45,638 nt of DNA from contig JAFVQW010000039.1 in assembly GCA_017504605.1 (NCBI GenBank), forward strand, positions 1 through 45,638, written 5' to 3'. The position numbers and the translations under genes are program-made. The stretch comes from Clostridia bacterium (GTDB lineage: Bacteria > Bacillota > Clostridia > Oscillospirales > CAG-272). The notes beneath the pieces were generated by a model. The model was not told the DNA's origin, did not search any database, and worked only from the letters and a program-made list of their open reading frames with translations. Of the stretch, positions 26,709 to 35,896 are shown piece by piece (within the stretch, counting starts at the first letter, position 1; each line of letters starts with the position of its first letter).

Positions 26709-27278
26709 TTACATATATCCGTGCTTATATTTTATCTGCCGCCTGTCCGTGCCCTCGGGATATTTTTCCATAAGAGCCTCGAAATTTTCCTCGAAATCAA
26801 TCTCGCCAAGCGACACGAGCTCGTCTGTCACCTCTTCAATATCGGTGCGGCTATAGCCGCGCGAGGCGAGCTTCGCGGTTATTCGTCCGCGCCCGACAAG
26901 ACGTGTGTTGGCCTCGGTGAGAATAAGGCGGCGCAGCTGCTCGCGCTCTCTTATATATCCAAGCGCGAGGCACTCCTCTACGCACGCGCGTGAGAGCTCG
27001 CGCGAGAAGCCCGCGCGAACGAGCTTAATATAGAGATTTTTTCGGCTGTTATCGGCATAGCCCAAAATCGAGAGTGCCTTCTTCATCGCGCGGCGGCGCT
27101 CGTCCTCCCGCCGAAGAGTATCGAACGTCGCCTCGTCGAGCGTCTCCCCCTCGGATATACCGAGAGAAAGGAAAAATTCACGCCCGACGGAAAGCCTTAT
27201 CCTCTCCCCCTCGCACTCTATACCGAGCACGACCGAGGCAGAGTCCCGAGCCTCTCTTATGTAAACCAAAATTGTCAT
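26709..27278 (-). CDS. recX: Regulatory protein RecX
   Basis: This 189-residue helical protein binds RecA filaments and limits recombinase activity. The RecX pattern is visible: ALSILGYADNSRKNLYIKLV (family RxRSxxEL-type region), FSRELSRACVEECLALGYI, and RGRITAKLASRGYSRTDIEE near the C terminus. An N-terminal ~65-residue beta extension precedes the three-helix repeats. It lies directly downstream of recA with an intercistronic hairpin. Confidence 0.9.
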   Translation of the reverse strand: MTILVYIREARDSASVVLGIECEGERIRLSVGREFFLSLGISEGETLDEATFDTLRREDERRRAMKKALSILGYADNSRKNLYIKLVRAGFSRELSRACVEECLALGYIREREQLRRLILTEANTRLVGRGRITAKLASRGYSRTDIEEVTDELVSLGEIDFEENFEALMEKYPEGTDRRQIKYKHGYM

Positions 27279-27294
27279 TATAAGCCCTCTGAGT

Positions 27295-27324
27295 ACGGCG
27301 TGGCACCGAAAGCTGCCACGCCGT
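27295..27324 (-). terminator. Intercistronic hairpin between recA and recX
   Basis: An 11-bp perfect stem ACGGCGTGGCA / TGCCACGCCGT with an 8-nt loop lies between the recA stop and the recX start. No T run follows on the minus strand. It may lower recX expression or stabilise the recA message. Confidence 0.5.
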
Positions 27325-27332
27325 GTTAAATA

Positions 27333-28433
27333 TTAGATGTCTTCCTCGTCAAAATCCTTGATTTCGAACTCGTCGTCATCGGCGACGGATGCATCGCTTT
27401 CGGCGGCGTTGTTTACCTTGTCGCGTATCTGCATCTCGAGCTTGTTCATAAACTCCTTGTCGCTCTCTATGTACTTCCTGACGTTGTCCTTACCCTGACC
27501 GAGTCTCTCGCCGTCGTAGTAGAACCACGCACCGCTCTTCTCGATAATCTCGAGGCGGATAGCCATATCGATAATCTCGCTCGCCTTGGAAATACCCGTG
27601 CCGTAGAGAATATCGAACTCGGCGGTCTTGAAGGGGGGAGCGACCTTATTCTTTACAACCTTGCACTTGGTGTGCGCGCCGTAAACGTCGGTGCCGTTCT
27701 TAAGCACCTCGCTCTTACGCACGTCGATACGGACGGATGCGTAGAACTTAAGCGCCTTACCACCCGTCGTAACCTCGGGGTTGCCGTACATTACGCCAAC
27801 CTTCTCACGGAGCTGGTTGGTGAAGATAACTATGCAGTTCGACTTTGAGATAGCGCCCGAGAGCTTTCTCATCGCCTGGGACATAAGACGTGCCTGCACG
27901 CCGACGTGGCTCGCGCCCATATCGCCCTCAATCTCCTGGCGGGGAACGAGTGCCGCTACCGAGTCGATAACGATAATGTCAATCGCGCCCGAGTTAACGA
28001 GAGTCTCCGCAATCTCGAGGGCCTGCTCGCCGCAGTCGGGCTGGGAAACGAGAAGGTTGTTAATATCAACGCCGAGGTTCTTCGCATAAACGGGGTCAAG
28101 CGCGTGCTCGGCATCGATGAATGCGGCCTCGCCGCCCTGCTTCTGCACCTCTGCGATTACGTGAAGCGCAATAGTCGTCTTACCCGAGGACTCGGGGCCG
28201 TATATCTCGGTTATTCTTCCGCGCGGAATTCCGCCGACACCGAGCGCAAAGTCAAGAGCGAGCGAGCCCGTGGAAACCGCAGATACGTTCATAGCCGCGT
28301 TCTCGCCGAGGCGCATAATAGAGCCCTTACCGCACTCCTTCTCAATTCTCGATATAACCGTTTCAAGAGCCGCGCGCTTATCGCCGCTGCTTACCTTTGC
28401 CGCACTCTCGGGTGCGCTCTTTTTAGTTGCCAT
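27333..28433 (-). CDS. recA: Recombinase RecA
   Basis: This 366-residue recombinase drives ATP-dependent strand exchange and LexA cleavage. Walker A is GPESSGKT at 79-86, Walker B is [12 protein letters not shown], and the DNA-binding loops include [18 protein letters not shown] and [20 protein letters not shown]. The acidic C-terminal tail ends [14 protein letters not shown]. The start MATKKS is chosen because AAGGAG lies 9 nt upstream; a longer frame reaching 28,487 has no such site. No LexA box could be confidently identified upstream. Confidence 0.97.
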   Translation of the reverse strand: MATKKSAPESAAKVSSGDKRAALETVISRIEKECGKGSIMRLGENAAMNVSAVSTGSLALDFALGVGGIPRGRITEIYGPESSGKTTIALHVIAEVQKQGGEAAFIDAEHALDPVYAKNLGVDINNLLVSQPDCGEQALEIAETLVNSGAIDIIVIDSVAALVPRQEIEGDMGASHVGVQARLMSQAMRKLSGAISKSNCIVIFTNQLREKVGVMYGNPEVTTGGKALKFYASVRIDVRKSEVLKNGTDVYGAHTKCKVVKNKVAPPFKTAEFDILYGTGISKASEIIDMAIRLEIIEKSGAWFYYDGERLGQGKDNVRKYIESDKEFMNKLEMQIRDKVNNAAESDASVADDDEFEIKDFDEEDI

Positions 28434-28506
28434 TTTATTTTCTCCTTTTATTTTTATAGAAGCGCGCTGTGTGACGGGGCAGCCCAAAGCGCGGTTTTAA
28501 ACGAAA

Positions 28507-29781
28507 TCAGAACAGGCGGCAGGCGCCGAGGGGTCTGATAGAGAGCGGCATCGCCGCGCCCTCACCGAATACCGCATCCATAGCGCGAACGTAGCCGTCG
28601 AGCTCGGACGTAGGAAGGAATACCTGTACCGTGCCCGCAAAGCCGCCGCCGTGTACACGGTATGCGGCCCTTTTACCCGAGAGGAATACCTCGGTAAGCG
28701 CGAGCGCGAGCGAGAGGCCCTGCTCCCTTACGTTTTGATTGGTATATACGTTCTGTAAATATTCGAAGGAGGAGCGGCCCGACTCGAGAATTACGCCGAA
28801 GAGGCCGTCAATATCACCCGATACGAGCGCGTCGCGTGCCGCCGCAACCCTCTTATTCTCATTAAGGAAATGTATCGCACGCAAAATTGCACGGTCGCCC
28901 ACGCTCTCGCGGAGCGAGGGGATGCTCTTTACAAGAGTATCCATATCGGTCTCTCGGAGCACCGATTTACCGAGAGCGCTCGCCACGGCGTGCATCTCGG
29001 CGGGAACCGAGGCGTAGTCCTCGTTGAGGTTCGCGTGATTTCCGCCCGTGTTGACGATACAGAGCGAGTAGCCGCGCTCGGCGAGCGAGAAGGCTATCGG
29101 CGTCACGACCGGGCTCTTCGGCTCGCAAAAATCTATATACACGAAGCCGCCAACGGCACAGGCCATCTGGTCCATAAGTCCGCAGGGCTTGCCGAAGAAG
29201 ACGTTCTCGGCGTACTGAGATATCTTCGCGATTTCCTTATTGTCTATTTTTCCGTCGTTATAGAGGTAGTTAAAGATATTTCCAATCATCACCTCGAACG
29301 CGGCAGAGGAGGAAATGCCGCTGCCCTTAAGCACCTCGGTCGTCGCGTAGGCGTCATAGCCGCCTATCGAGTAATCGTTTATCACAAGGCCGTGTGCAAC
29401 GCCCGCGATAAGCGCGGCGCTCGAGTAGTTGGGGTATGCCCCGGGCTCGTCGGTATCGGCGAGCGAGATTACGCTCTCGGGATATCCCTCGGACTGAAAT
29501 CTGACTATGCCGTCCTCGTTCGGCGAGGCTATAGCGATAATATCGCGGTTAATAGCCCCCGCGAGCACCTCTCCGTGATTGTGGTCGGTGTGGTTACCCG
29601 AAATCTCGCTTCGGCCGGGCACCGAGAAAATATATATATCCCTGTCGGCGCCGTATTTTTTCTCGAACTCCGAGATAGCGCGGATAAATCTGTCCCTTTG
29701 TGCCGCAGTGTCGGCGTAGAGCTCGGAGTATTTCTCGAGCGCGCCCTCGGCAATTAAGCTCTTAAGTGCAGTTGAATTCAT
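28507..29781 (-). CDS. galK: Galactokinase (GHMP kinase family)
   Basis: This 424-residue kinase phosphorylates galactose at C1 in the Leloir pathway. The signatures are the galactokinase N-terminal motif in a variant form (PGRSEISGNHTDHNHGEVLA), the GHMP ATP loop VLKGSGISSSAAFEV, CGLMDQMACAVGG with the catalytic Asp, and VHGGGFAGTVQVF. Length is normal to slightly long. No galT or galE lies nearby, so the sugar could differ. AGGTTTT precedes the ATG. It sits between recA and miaA on the same strand. Confidence 0.88.
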   Translation of the reverse strand: MNSTALKSLIAEGALEKYSELYADTAAQRDRFIRAISEFEKKYGADRDIYIFSVPGRSEISGNHTDHNHGEVLAGAINRDIIAIASPNEDGIVRFQSEGYPESVISLADTDEPGAYPNYSSAALIAGVAHGLVINDYSIGGYDAYATTEVLKGSGISSSAAFEVMIGNIFNYLYNDGKIDNKEIAKISQYAENVFFGKPCGLMDQMACAVGGFVYIDFCEPKSPVVTPIAFSLAERGYSLCIVNTGGNHANLNEDYASVPAEMHAVASALGKSVLRETDMDTLVKSIPSLRESVGDRAILRAIHFLNENKRVAAARDALVSGDIDGLFGVILESGRSSFEYLQNVYTNQNVREQGLSLALALTEVFLSGKRAAYRVHGGGFAGTVQVFLPTSELDGYVRAMDAVFGEGAAMPLSIRPLGACRLF

Positions 29782-29795
29782 TTTTAAAACCTCGT

Positions 29796-30752
29796 TTAAT
29801 TTGCTAAAAGCTCCCGCGCAAGAGAGATAAGCTCTCCCGAGAGCGTGTTAAAATCCTTTATTTTCCCGTTTTCGCCGTCGACAAAGAGACGGTGCGCCCC
29901 CGTGTGACGGAACCAGGTAAGCTGGCGCTTCGCATATCTGCGTGTCGAGAGCTTTATCTTCTCGACGGCCTCGTCGAGGGTTACCTCGCCGCGTATATAC
30001 TCTATCAGCTCCTTATAGCCGATGGCCTGCGCGGCGGTCGTGCCCTCTACCAAAAGTCCCTCGTTAAGAAGCTCCGTTACCTCGGTAAGGAGCCCCTCGC
30101 GCATCATCTCGTCAACCCGCCTGTCAGTGCGCGAGTAAAGAAGCTCGCGGGAGTGAAAGTCGAGTGTAATCACAGGGGCCTCTATATCGGGGGGTGTTTC
30201 CTTTGAGAGGCGGTCAAAGTAGCTCTTCGGCTTACCCGTCGCATCGTAAATCTCGATAGCACGCAGAACCCTTTTGACGTTGTTCATATGCGTAGCCTCG
30301 GCCGACTGCGGGTCAATCTCATACAGGTGCTCCCAAAGAGCGCGCACGTCGTCCTCGCTTTTTATTTTTTCAAGCGCCGCCGCACGCCGTGCGGGGTCGC
30401 TCGGGGGCACCTCGGGTACGGGTGCACGAAGGAGCGTGTCAAGATAAAGGCCTGTTCCGCCAACGAAAAGCGGCAGTCTGCCCCGCTCCGAAATATCCCG
30501 TGCCGCCGCCATAGCGGCAGTGCGGTAGGCCTCGGCACTGTAATCCTCGGTGGGAGATAAAAAATCGATTAAGTGATGCACGGCGGCGGCGCGCTCCTCG
30601 GCCGTCGCCTTAGCCGTACCGATATTCATTCCCTTATAAATCTGCATTGAGTCAAGAGATATAATCTCACACCCAAGCTCCCGCGCGAGGGATATAGACA
30701 GCGCGGTCTTACCCGAGGCGGTGGGGCCCGTGAGGGCAAGTGCTTTTATCAT
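29796..30752 (-). CDS. miaA: tRNA dimethylallyltransferase MiaA
   Basis: This 318-residue enzyme adds a dimethylallyl group to N6 of A37 in tRNAs reading codons that start with U. The motifs are P-loop LTGPTASGKTALS, SLDSMQIYKGMNIGTAK, GGTGLYLDTLL, the region around NNVKRVLRAIEIYDATG, and QLTWFRH near the C terminus. It lies 14 bp upstream of galactokinase on the same strand. The usual partners mutL and hfq are absent. Confidence 0.95.
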   Translation of the reverse strand: MIKALALTGPTASGKTALSISLARELGCEIISLDSMQIYKGMNIGTAKATAEERAAAVHHLIDFLSPTEDYSAEAYRTAAMAAARDISERGRLPLFVGGTGLYLDTLLRAPVPEVPPSDPARRAAALEKIKSEDDVRALWEHLYEIDPQSAEATHMNNVKRVLRAIEIYDATGKPKSYFDRLSKETPPDIEAPVITLDFHSRELLYSRTDRRVDEMMREGLLTEVTELLNEGLLVEGTTAAQAIGYKELIEYIRGEVTLDEAVEKIKLSTRRYAKRQLTWFRHTGAHRLFVDGENGKIKDFNTLSGELISLARELLAN

Positions 30753-30776
30753 ATCGGTTTCCTGTTTTGTAAATAA

Positions 30777-31712
30777 TTATTTGCAAATTTCGCCTATCCA
30801 TGCCGCGAGGAATTCAAAAACCTCGCCACGGCAGGTCTCGTTAAAGAGCTCGTGCCTCGCACCCTCGTAGGTCTTACACGTCACCTTACCCGCCCCTGCA
30901 ATCAGGAGCTTCTTATACACCTCGGCGTGTCCGCGGCCGAAATTGCCGACGGGGTCACAGTCGCCGCTTATAACGAGGGTCGGCAGCTCCTTCGGATATG
31001 CCTTATACCACGCGCGCGAGTTGCAGGCGTCGAGCATACGGAATAGGTCGGAAAAGCCCGAGGCGGTGAAGATAAACGAGGCGTATGGGTCGTCGCCCTT
31101 ACCCTTTATTTTGTCGTTATCGCGGGAGAGCCAGGCGTATTTGCCCTCGGATTTGTCGAATTTCTTGTTATAGGAGCCGAAGGCGAGGGTGTCGAGAAGA
31201 GGGCTCCTGTGCCGCCCGCCTTTGAACAGCGAGACGAGTGCGGCCACACCGCGGCCCATAGCGGTAAGAGGGTTCTTCCCCGCCGTGCCGTGTATTATTA
31301 CGCCCTTTATGCTATGGGGATATCTGTTAACGTAGAGGCGCGCGAGGAAGGAGCCCATACTGTGTCCGAGAAGAATTACGGGCAGAGCGGGAAAGCTCTC
31401 GCGCAGATATCTGTTCATCGTGTGCATATCGCGAAGAAGACAGGTAACGCCGTCGCGCTCGGCAAAATAGCCGAACTCATCGGGTGTCCCCGCCGTCTTT
31501 CCGTGTCCGAGATGGTGATTGCCCGCAAACACGTAGCCCTCGGAGCAAAGATAGTCGGCAAGCTCGGTATATCTGCCGACGTAGTCGGCCATTCCGTGTG
31601 CGAGCTGAACTATTCCCTTCACCTCGGCGGTGCGGGGAATATAGAGCTCGGCATATACCGTGCTCCTCCCGTCCGTGGATTTATAGCTTATCTCTTGAAA
31701 GCGGTAATTCAA
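30777..31712 (-). CDS. Alpha/beta hydrolase, monoacylglycerol lipase-like (serine aminopeptidase S33 domain)
   Basis: This is a 311-residue serine hydrolase. The oxyanion region is GIVQLAHGMADYVGRY, the nucleophile Ser lies in LLGHSMGSFLARLY, the acid in VISGDCDPVGNFG, and the His in EGARHELFNE. This pattern matches monoglyceride lipase and lysophospholipase proteins. No signal peptide is seen, so it is cytoplasmic. The start is TTG at 31,710-31,712, supported by GGGGGTGA just upstream. Natural substrate unknown. Confidence 0.87.
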   Translation of the reverse strand: MNYRFQEISYKSTDGRSTVYAELYIPRTAEVKGIVQLAHGMADYVGRYTELADYLCSEGYVFAGNHHLGHGKTAGTPDEFGYFAERDGVTCLLRDMHTMNRYLRESFPALPVILLGHSMGSFLARLYVNRYPHSIKGVIIHGTAGKNPLTAMGRGVAALVSLFKGGRHRSPLLDTLAFGSYNKKFDKSEGKYAWLSRDNDKIKGKGDDPYASFIFTASGFSDLFRMLDACNSRAWYKAYPKELPTLVISGDCDPVGNFGRGHAEVYKKLLIAGAGKVTCKTYEGARHELFNETCRGEVFEFLAAWIGEICK

Positions 31713-31735
31713 TTTATCACCCCCAAAAAGTAAAA

Positions 31736-32674
31736 TCAGTAGCCGCCGGAATTCAGAAGTGCCCTTACCTCTTCATCGGTGGGAATAGAGGAGGCCGCAC
31801 CCTTTCTCGTTACCGCAATAGCGCCCGCGGCGTTGCCGTAGCGCGCCGCCGCCTTAATATCGCCGCCGTTGCGAAGATATTCCGCGGTAAGTGCCGCGGT
31901 GAAGCTGTCGCCCGCGGCGGTCGTGTCAACGACGTTGCCCGCGCGGAAGGGCGGCAGAAGGAAGTAATGCTTTCCGTCGTAGACGAAGCACCCGCGCTCG
32001 CCCTGCTTGATTACTATGTATTTTGCGCGTACGCGCTTGTAGAGCGCGAGTGCCGCGCGGAGCGAGCTGTCGGCTCCCTGCGGCATAATACCCGTATATT
32101 CGAGCGTCTCGGCCTGGTTAGGCGAGAACACCTCGACCTCGGGCAGGTTCTCGAGCGGATAGTCACGGCTCGCGGGTGCGGCATCGATAAACACGGGAAT
32201 ACCGCGCGAGCGCGCCATTTTGGCCGCCGAGAGTGCTATCTGGAAGGGTATCTCGAAGCCGAGATATACGGCATCGGGAAGACAGGAGAAGGCCTCCTCG
32301 ATATTATCCTGGGTAAGATGAGAATTGGCACCGGGATAGACGACTATGCGGTTTGCGCCGTCGCCCTCGCGCATTACCACGGCAAGGCCCGTGGGATTTT
32401 CTCGGTCAACCTTGATAAACGAGGTGTTTATTCCGTTTTCCTTGTAATACTCGTACAGCTTCTGTCCGTGAAGGTCGCGGCCGAGCTTAGCCGAGAGAAT
32501 GCTCTCGGCGCCGAGCCGTGCGAGCGCTACCGCGGAATTAGCTCCCTTGCCGCCCGGAACGTAGGCAACGCCGCCGTCGTCCATAACCGTCTCGCCGCGC
32601 TCGGGTAGCTTATACATATTCATCGCCAGGTCCATATTAGCACTGCCGATGACAAGAATTCTCTTTTTGTTCAT
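31736..32674 (-). CDS. rbsK: Ribokinase (PfkB family)
   Basis: This 312-residue sugar kinase phosphorylates ribose at O5. Motifs are GSANMDLAMNMYKLPERGE (N-terminal substrate region), GGKGANSAVALARLGA (PfkB signature 1) and the C-terminal anion hole with catalytic Asp, DTTAAGDSFTAAL. The monovalent-cation loop region is present near the C terminus (NAAGAIAVTRKGA). No ribose transporter or RbsD is nearby, so nucleoside salvage is a fair alternative role. Confidence 0.9.
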   Translation of the reverse strand: MNKKRILVIGSANMDLAMNMYKLPERGETVMDDGGVAYVPGGKGANSAVALARLGAESILSAKLGRDLHGQKLYEYYKENGINTSFIKVDRENPTGLAVVMREGDGANRIVVYPGANSHLTQDNIEEAFSCLPDAVYLGFEIPFQIALSAAKMARSRGIPVFIDAAPASRDYPLENLPEVEVFSPNQAETLEYTGIMPQGADSSLRAALALYKRVRAKYIVIKQGERGCFVYDGKHYFLLPPFRAGNVVDTTAAGDSFTAALTAEYLRNGGDIKAAARYGNAAGAIAVTRKGAASSIPTDEEVRALLNSGGY

Positions 32675-32693
32675 ATCCTATGCTCCTGTTAAA

Positions 32694-35027
32694 TTAGGCA
32701 ATATCGCCGTCAACGACCGAGAGCTTGAACACGCGTGCATTTTCGGCAAGCTCGCCCGCGAGCGTTCCCTCTCTGCCGCGGCAGGTGAACACGAGGCTCT
32801 GATTACCCTCGTCGGCAAGGCTCGCCACCGCCTTCATCATCGAGCGGGCGCGGACGTTGTCCTGATGAGCGAAGCTCTCGTCGAAGCAAATCGGGGGCTT
32901 CTCCTTATAGAGCATATCGATAAGCGCCATACGAACCGCGATATACGCGAGGTCGCGCGTTCCGCCCGAGAGGAAGTCAACCGAGCGGCTCTCGCCGTCG
33001 GGGGCGGTAAAGGTAACCTTAAGCCCGTCGCTTACGTCGAACGCGTTATATTTCTTGTCGGTCATAACCTCCATAAGAGAGGTTGCATATCCGCCGAGGC
33101 GAGGGGAAATCTCCTCGCGCAGATTATCCGAGGCGGTCTCTATGGCACCGAGCGCGACGAAATAGGCCTTATGCCTTGCGCGAAGCTCGGCGGCACGGCT
33201 CTCAATGCCGTGAATTCTCGAATAATAGTCACCGGGGTCGAGCGCACGGCTCTTAAGCGCGATAAGCTCGCTCTCAACGCCGAAGGCACGCTTCTCGGTT
33301 TCCGCAATCTTGGCCTTAAGCTGTGCTATACCGGTAATAATCTCGTCGTGGTTTACTCCCGCGAGCGATTTTCTCTTAAGCGGAGGCACCTGCGCACGAA
33401 TGTCAATCTCATTCTTGTCGGAGAGGGTGCGCCTGATTTCGCGCACGGTGAGCTCTATGATGCTCTTCTCCTCGCTGAGCCTTCTGTTCTCTGCGAGGAA
33501 GCCCGAAATTTTCTCCTCGAGCTTATCGAGGAAGTCGTTAAGCGCCGATGCGGGCGGATCTCCGCCCCAAAGACGGATATGAGCGTCAAGCTCGGCCTTA
33601 GCCCTCTCGTGGTCGAGCCTCGCCTTATCCCTCGCCTCGGCCGCGAGCTCGGTGCTCCTTATCATACCGTCGCGCTTAGCACGCGCCTCACCGATAACGG
33701 CAATCTTGCCGAGCAGGTCGGAGTAGGTCTCAACGCCGAATTTCGAGGCAAGCTCGCTCTGGCGCCTGTTATTCTTCATAATCATATAGCCCTCGAAGGC
33801 GGCACCGCCGAGCGCCAGGGCGCCGACAAGTCCCACGAGCACGCGGAGTATGGGGCCCGCGAGAACGCCCTTTGCGGCAATCTCGCAAACGAGCGCGGCG
33901 ATAAACACGAGCGCCCCGAGCGCCGAGAGAGCGATGCTCTTCACAATCTGCTTGCGATGAGAGCGTGCACGCTCGATAACGGCAGCCTCGCCGCCGTGCT
34001 CGTCGGAGAGCACGATAGCGCTCTCAATCTCGCGGGTAATTCCTATCGCGTTCTTCTCCTTGGTGTAGCGCTCCTCTGCCTCCTCCATCGCGGTAAAGGT
34101 GTCGTTAACCGCACGGCGCATCACCGCGAGGTCGGTAAGGTATTTGTCATCGGGGACGTAGCCCTCGTGAGTATTTTTCTCTATAAACGCCGCGTAGGCC
34201 TCAGCCTTCGCCGCGCACTCCTCCTCGAGCTCGTGGAGCTTGTCGAAGGTCTGTATCAGCATTACGTTCTTATAGCAGTTGTCCGAGTCGTAAAGGCGTG
34301 CGAGCTTATCCTCGGCCTCCGCCTTCTCGCGGCGGATAGCGTGAAGCTCACTCTCCTTGACGAGTATCTGCTTGTTATCCTCGTCGGCACGGCGCATAGC
34401 ATCCTCGAGCTGCTCTCGCTTAGCCTCGAGGTCGGCAATCGTGCCGCCGCTGCCGTTTCTATGTAGGAGAGCCTCCATTCTGTCGGAAATCTTCGCCGCG
34501 GCGCGCTGGTTATTAAGCCGCTCGCTGCCCGAGAAGAGTATATTCTCGATAGACTCCTTGACCGAGCCAGAGTTAATTGCACTGTCGCCTATCTGACCGA
34601 CGAAGGCGGTGTTCTCAAAGAGCTCCCGCGTAACGCCGAGGAATACCTCGCCCGCTGGCATCTTTCCGAACGCATTGGCGCCCGACTCAATATCTATAAT
34701 CGCGCACTCCTCCTTAAAGGTCGGGCGAGCGTTCGGCGCATCGACCCTCTCGGTCTTACGCGTGACGAGATACCTCTTACCGCCGACTCTGACGGTGAGC
34801 GAGCCCTCACAGGTGCCGCTCGACCAGCTTATTCTCTTGGTGCGCTCGGTAACTCCGTCCTCGCCCGAGGCGGTGTCGAAGCCGAAAAGCATATACTTGA
34901 TGAAGGCGGCAATGGTGCTCTTACCCGCCTCGTTCTGTCCCTCGATTACGTTGACCCCCGAGGAAAGCTCGAGCGTCATATTACTAAGAAGACCAAAGCT
35001 CTTGATGTCAATTTTTTCGATAATCAT
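32694..35027 (-). CDS. SMC/SbcC-like AAA ATPase with central membrane helices (YhaN-like)
   Basis: This is a 777-residue ATPase of the RecF/SbcC/Rad50 type. Walker A is GQNEAGKSTIAAFIKYM near residue 30. The C-terminal half ends with the ABC signature SGGTRDLAYIAVRM and Walker B PICFDESFAH. Between them lie coiled coils. Around residues 355-420 there are two hydrophobic helices (ALSALGALVFIAALVCEIAA and LRVLVGLVGALALGGAAFEG), which suggests membrane attachment at the coil tip, as in YhaN. The usual nuclease partner (SbcD/YhaO-like) is not adjacent. Its start overlaps the stop of the DUF6062 gene by one base. Confidence 0.85.
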   Translation of the reverse strand: MIIEKIDIKSFGLLSNMTLELSSGVNVIEGQNEAGKSTIAAFIKYMLFGFDTASGEDGVTERTKRISWSSGTCEGSLTVRVGGKRYLVTRKTERVDAPNARPTFKEECAIIDIESGANAFGKMPAGEVFLGVTRELFENTAFVGQIGDSAINSGSVKESIENILFSGSERLNNQRAAAKISDRMEALLHRNGSGGTIADLEAKREQLEDAMRRADEDNKQILVKESELHAIRREKAEAEDKLARLYDSDNCYKNVMLIQTFDKLHELEEECAAKAEAYAAFIEKNTHEGYVPDDKYLTDLAVMRRAVNDTFTAMEEAEERYTKEKNAIGITREIESAIVLSDEHGGEAAVIERARSHRKQIVKSIALSALGALVFIAALVCEIAAKGVLAGPILRVLVGLVGALALGGAAFEGYMIMKNNRRQSELASKFGVETYSDLLGKIAVIGEARAKRDGMIRSTELAAEARDKARLDHERAKAELDAHIRLWGGDPPASALNDFLDKLEEKISGFLAENRRLSEEKSIIELTVREIRRTLSDKNEIDIRAQVPPLKRKSLAGVNHDEIITGIAQLKAKIAETEKRAFGVESELIALKSRALDPGDYYSRIHGIESRAAELRARHKAYFVALGAIETASDNLREEISPRLGGYATSLMEVMTDKKYNAFDVSDGLKVTFTAPDGESRSVDFLSGGTRDLAYIAVRMALIDMLYKEKPPICFDESFAHQDNVRARSMMKAVASLADEGNQSLVFTCRGREGTLAGELAENARVFKLSVVDGDIA

Positions 35028-35761
35028 TAGGTACTTCCTCCGTTCTTTCGTCCGTCCTTAATATCCTCCTCGGGCTCTGTGCCGAGGAAGGCAATCGCGC
35101 GCTTGACCGAGTCCTTTGCGTTATACCACGGCTCCTCGTCGTAGCGGTAATCGAACTTCTTGCAAAACCAGCTCACGTCGGAGCGAAGCGAGGTGATATA
35201 TCTCTTTTCCACCGCGTGAATGGCATCGTAGAAATCTATATAGGTGCGCTTCGGCATCTTCTTCGAGGCGTACTCGAGAATAGCGCGGTAGTGCGGCAGG
35301 CAGAAGCGGTCGACCCGCTCGAGCTTACGCCTGAAATCCATATCGCTCTCCCAAAGGTAGCACACCGTCGCAATCATCGCCGAGAGATTTTTATTTATTC
35401 GCCCGCAGACGTAGCAGCTCTCTTCAAGCTCCCCGAGCGCCGCCGTCGCGGCCGCCCTCTTGTTCCCGAGAACCGTGGGTCCGTCGAGCAGCCTCTCAAC
35501 CTCGGCAAGGTGGCTCTCCAAAATCAGTCCAAGGCCGAGCATACGCCGCCGCCCGTGCATCATCTTATAATGCTCGAGGCAGAAGCCCTGCTCGTTCGTC
35601 TTAATCCTGATGTCGGGCTCCATCATCGATGCGCCGAGTATAATGTCAAGCTCATCCTCCTGTAGCCTCCTGAAAAGCATACAGATAGGGCAGCCGCACT
35701 CGGGCTTCTCAAGCACGGCGTCAAACGCCTCGTTGACGGGTATTGTGTAAATCTGCTCCAC
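35027..35761 (-). CDS. DUF6062 family Cys-rich protein
   Basis: This is a 244-residue soluble protein with repeated Cys and His pairs: CGCPICMLFRR, CLEHYKMMH, CYVCGRI, CLPHYRA and a late Cys in WFCKK. The pattern CPxC plus CxxH is duplicated, which suggests two metal or redox sites and an internal repeat. I recognise the layout as DUF6062, common in Clostridia and with no known role. The start is GTG after AGAGGAG. Its stop overlaps the ATG of the YhaN-like ATPase (TAATG), so the two products are probably made together. Confidence 0.8.
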   Translation of the reverse strand: MEQIYTIPVNEAFDAVLEKPECGCPICMLFRRLQEDELDIILGASMMEPDIRIKTNEQGFCLEHYKMMHGRRRMLGLGLILESHLAEVERLLDGPTVLGNKRAAATAALGELEESCYVCGRINKNLSAMIATVCYLWESDMDFRRKLERVDRFCLPHYRAILEYASKKMPKRTYIDFYDAIHAVEKRYITSLRSDVSWFCKKFDYRYDEEPWYNAKDSVKRAIAFLGTEPEEDIKDGRKNGGST

Positions 35762-35798
35762 GGCTTCGGCTCCTCTCTATAAAAGTATCCGCGCGCTC

Positions 35799-35827
35799 TT
35801 GAAATAACGCGCAAAATATGCTAAAAT
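35799..35827 (+). promoter_or_regulatory. Sigma-A promoter of the OGG-type glycosylase
   Basis: TTGAAA (35799-35804) and TAAAAT (35822-35827) are 17 bp apart. It lies upstream of, and reads into, the opposing promoter at 35853-35881. Confidence 0.65.
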
Positions 35828-35852
35828 ATATATAAATTATTATCCATCTTTA

Positions 35853-35881
35853 ATTATACAACAATATTTACGCAATTGCAA
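35853..35881 (-). promoter_or_regulatory. Sigma-A promoter of the DUF6062-ATPase operon
   Basis: On the minus strand TTGCAA (35876-35881) and TATAAT (35853-35858) are 17 bp apart. The predicted start near 35,846 faces the opposing start near 35,834. Confidence 0.7.
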
Positions 35882-35896
35882 GAGGAGAAAATCAAA

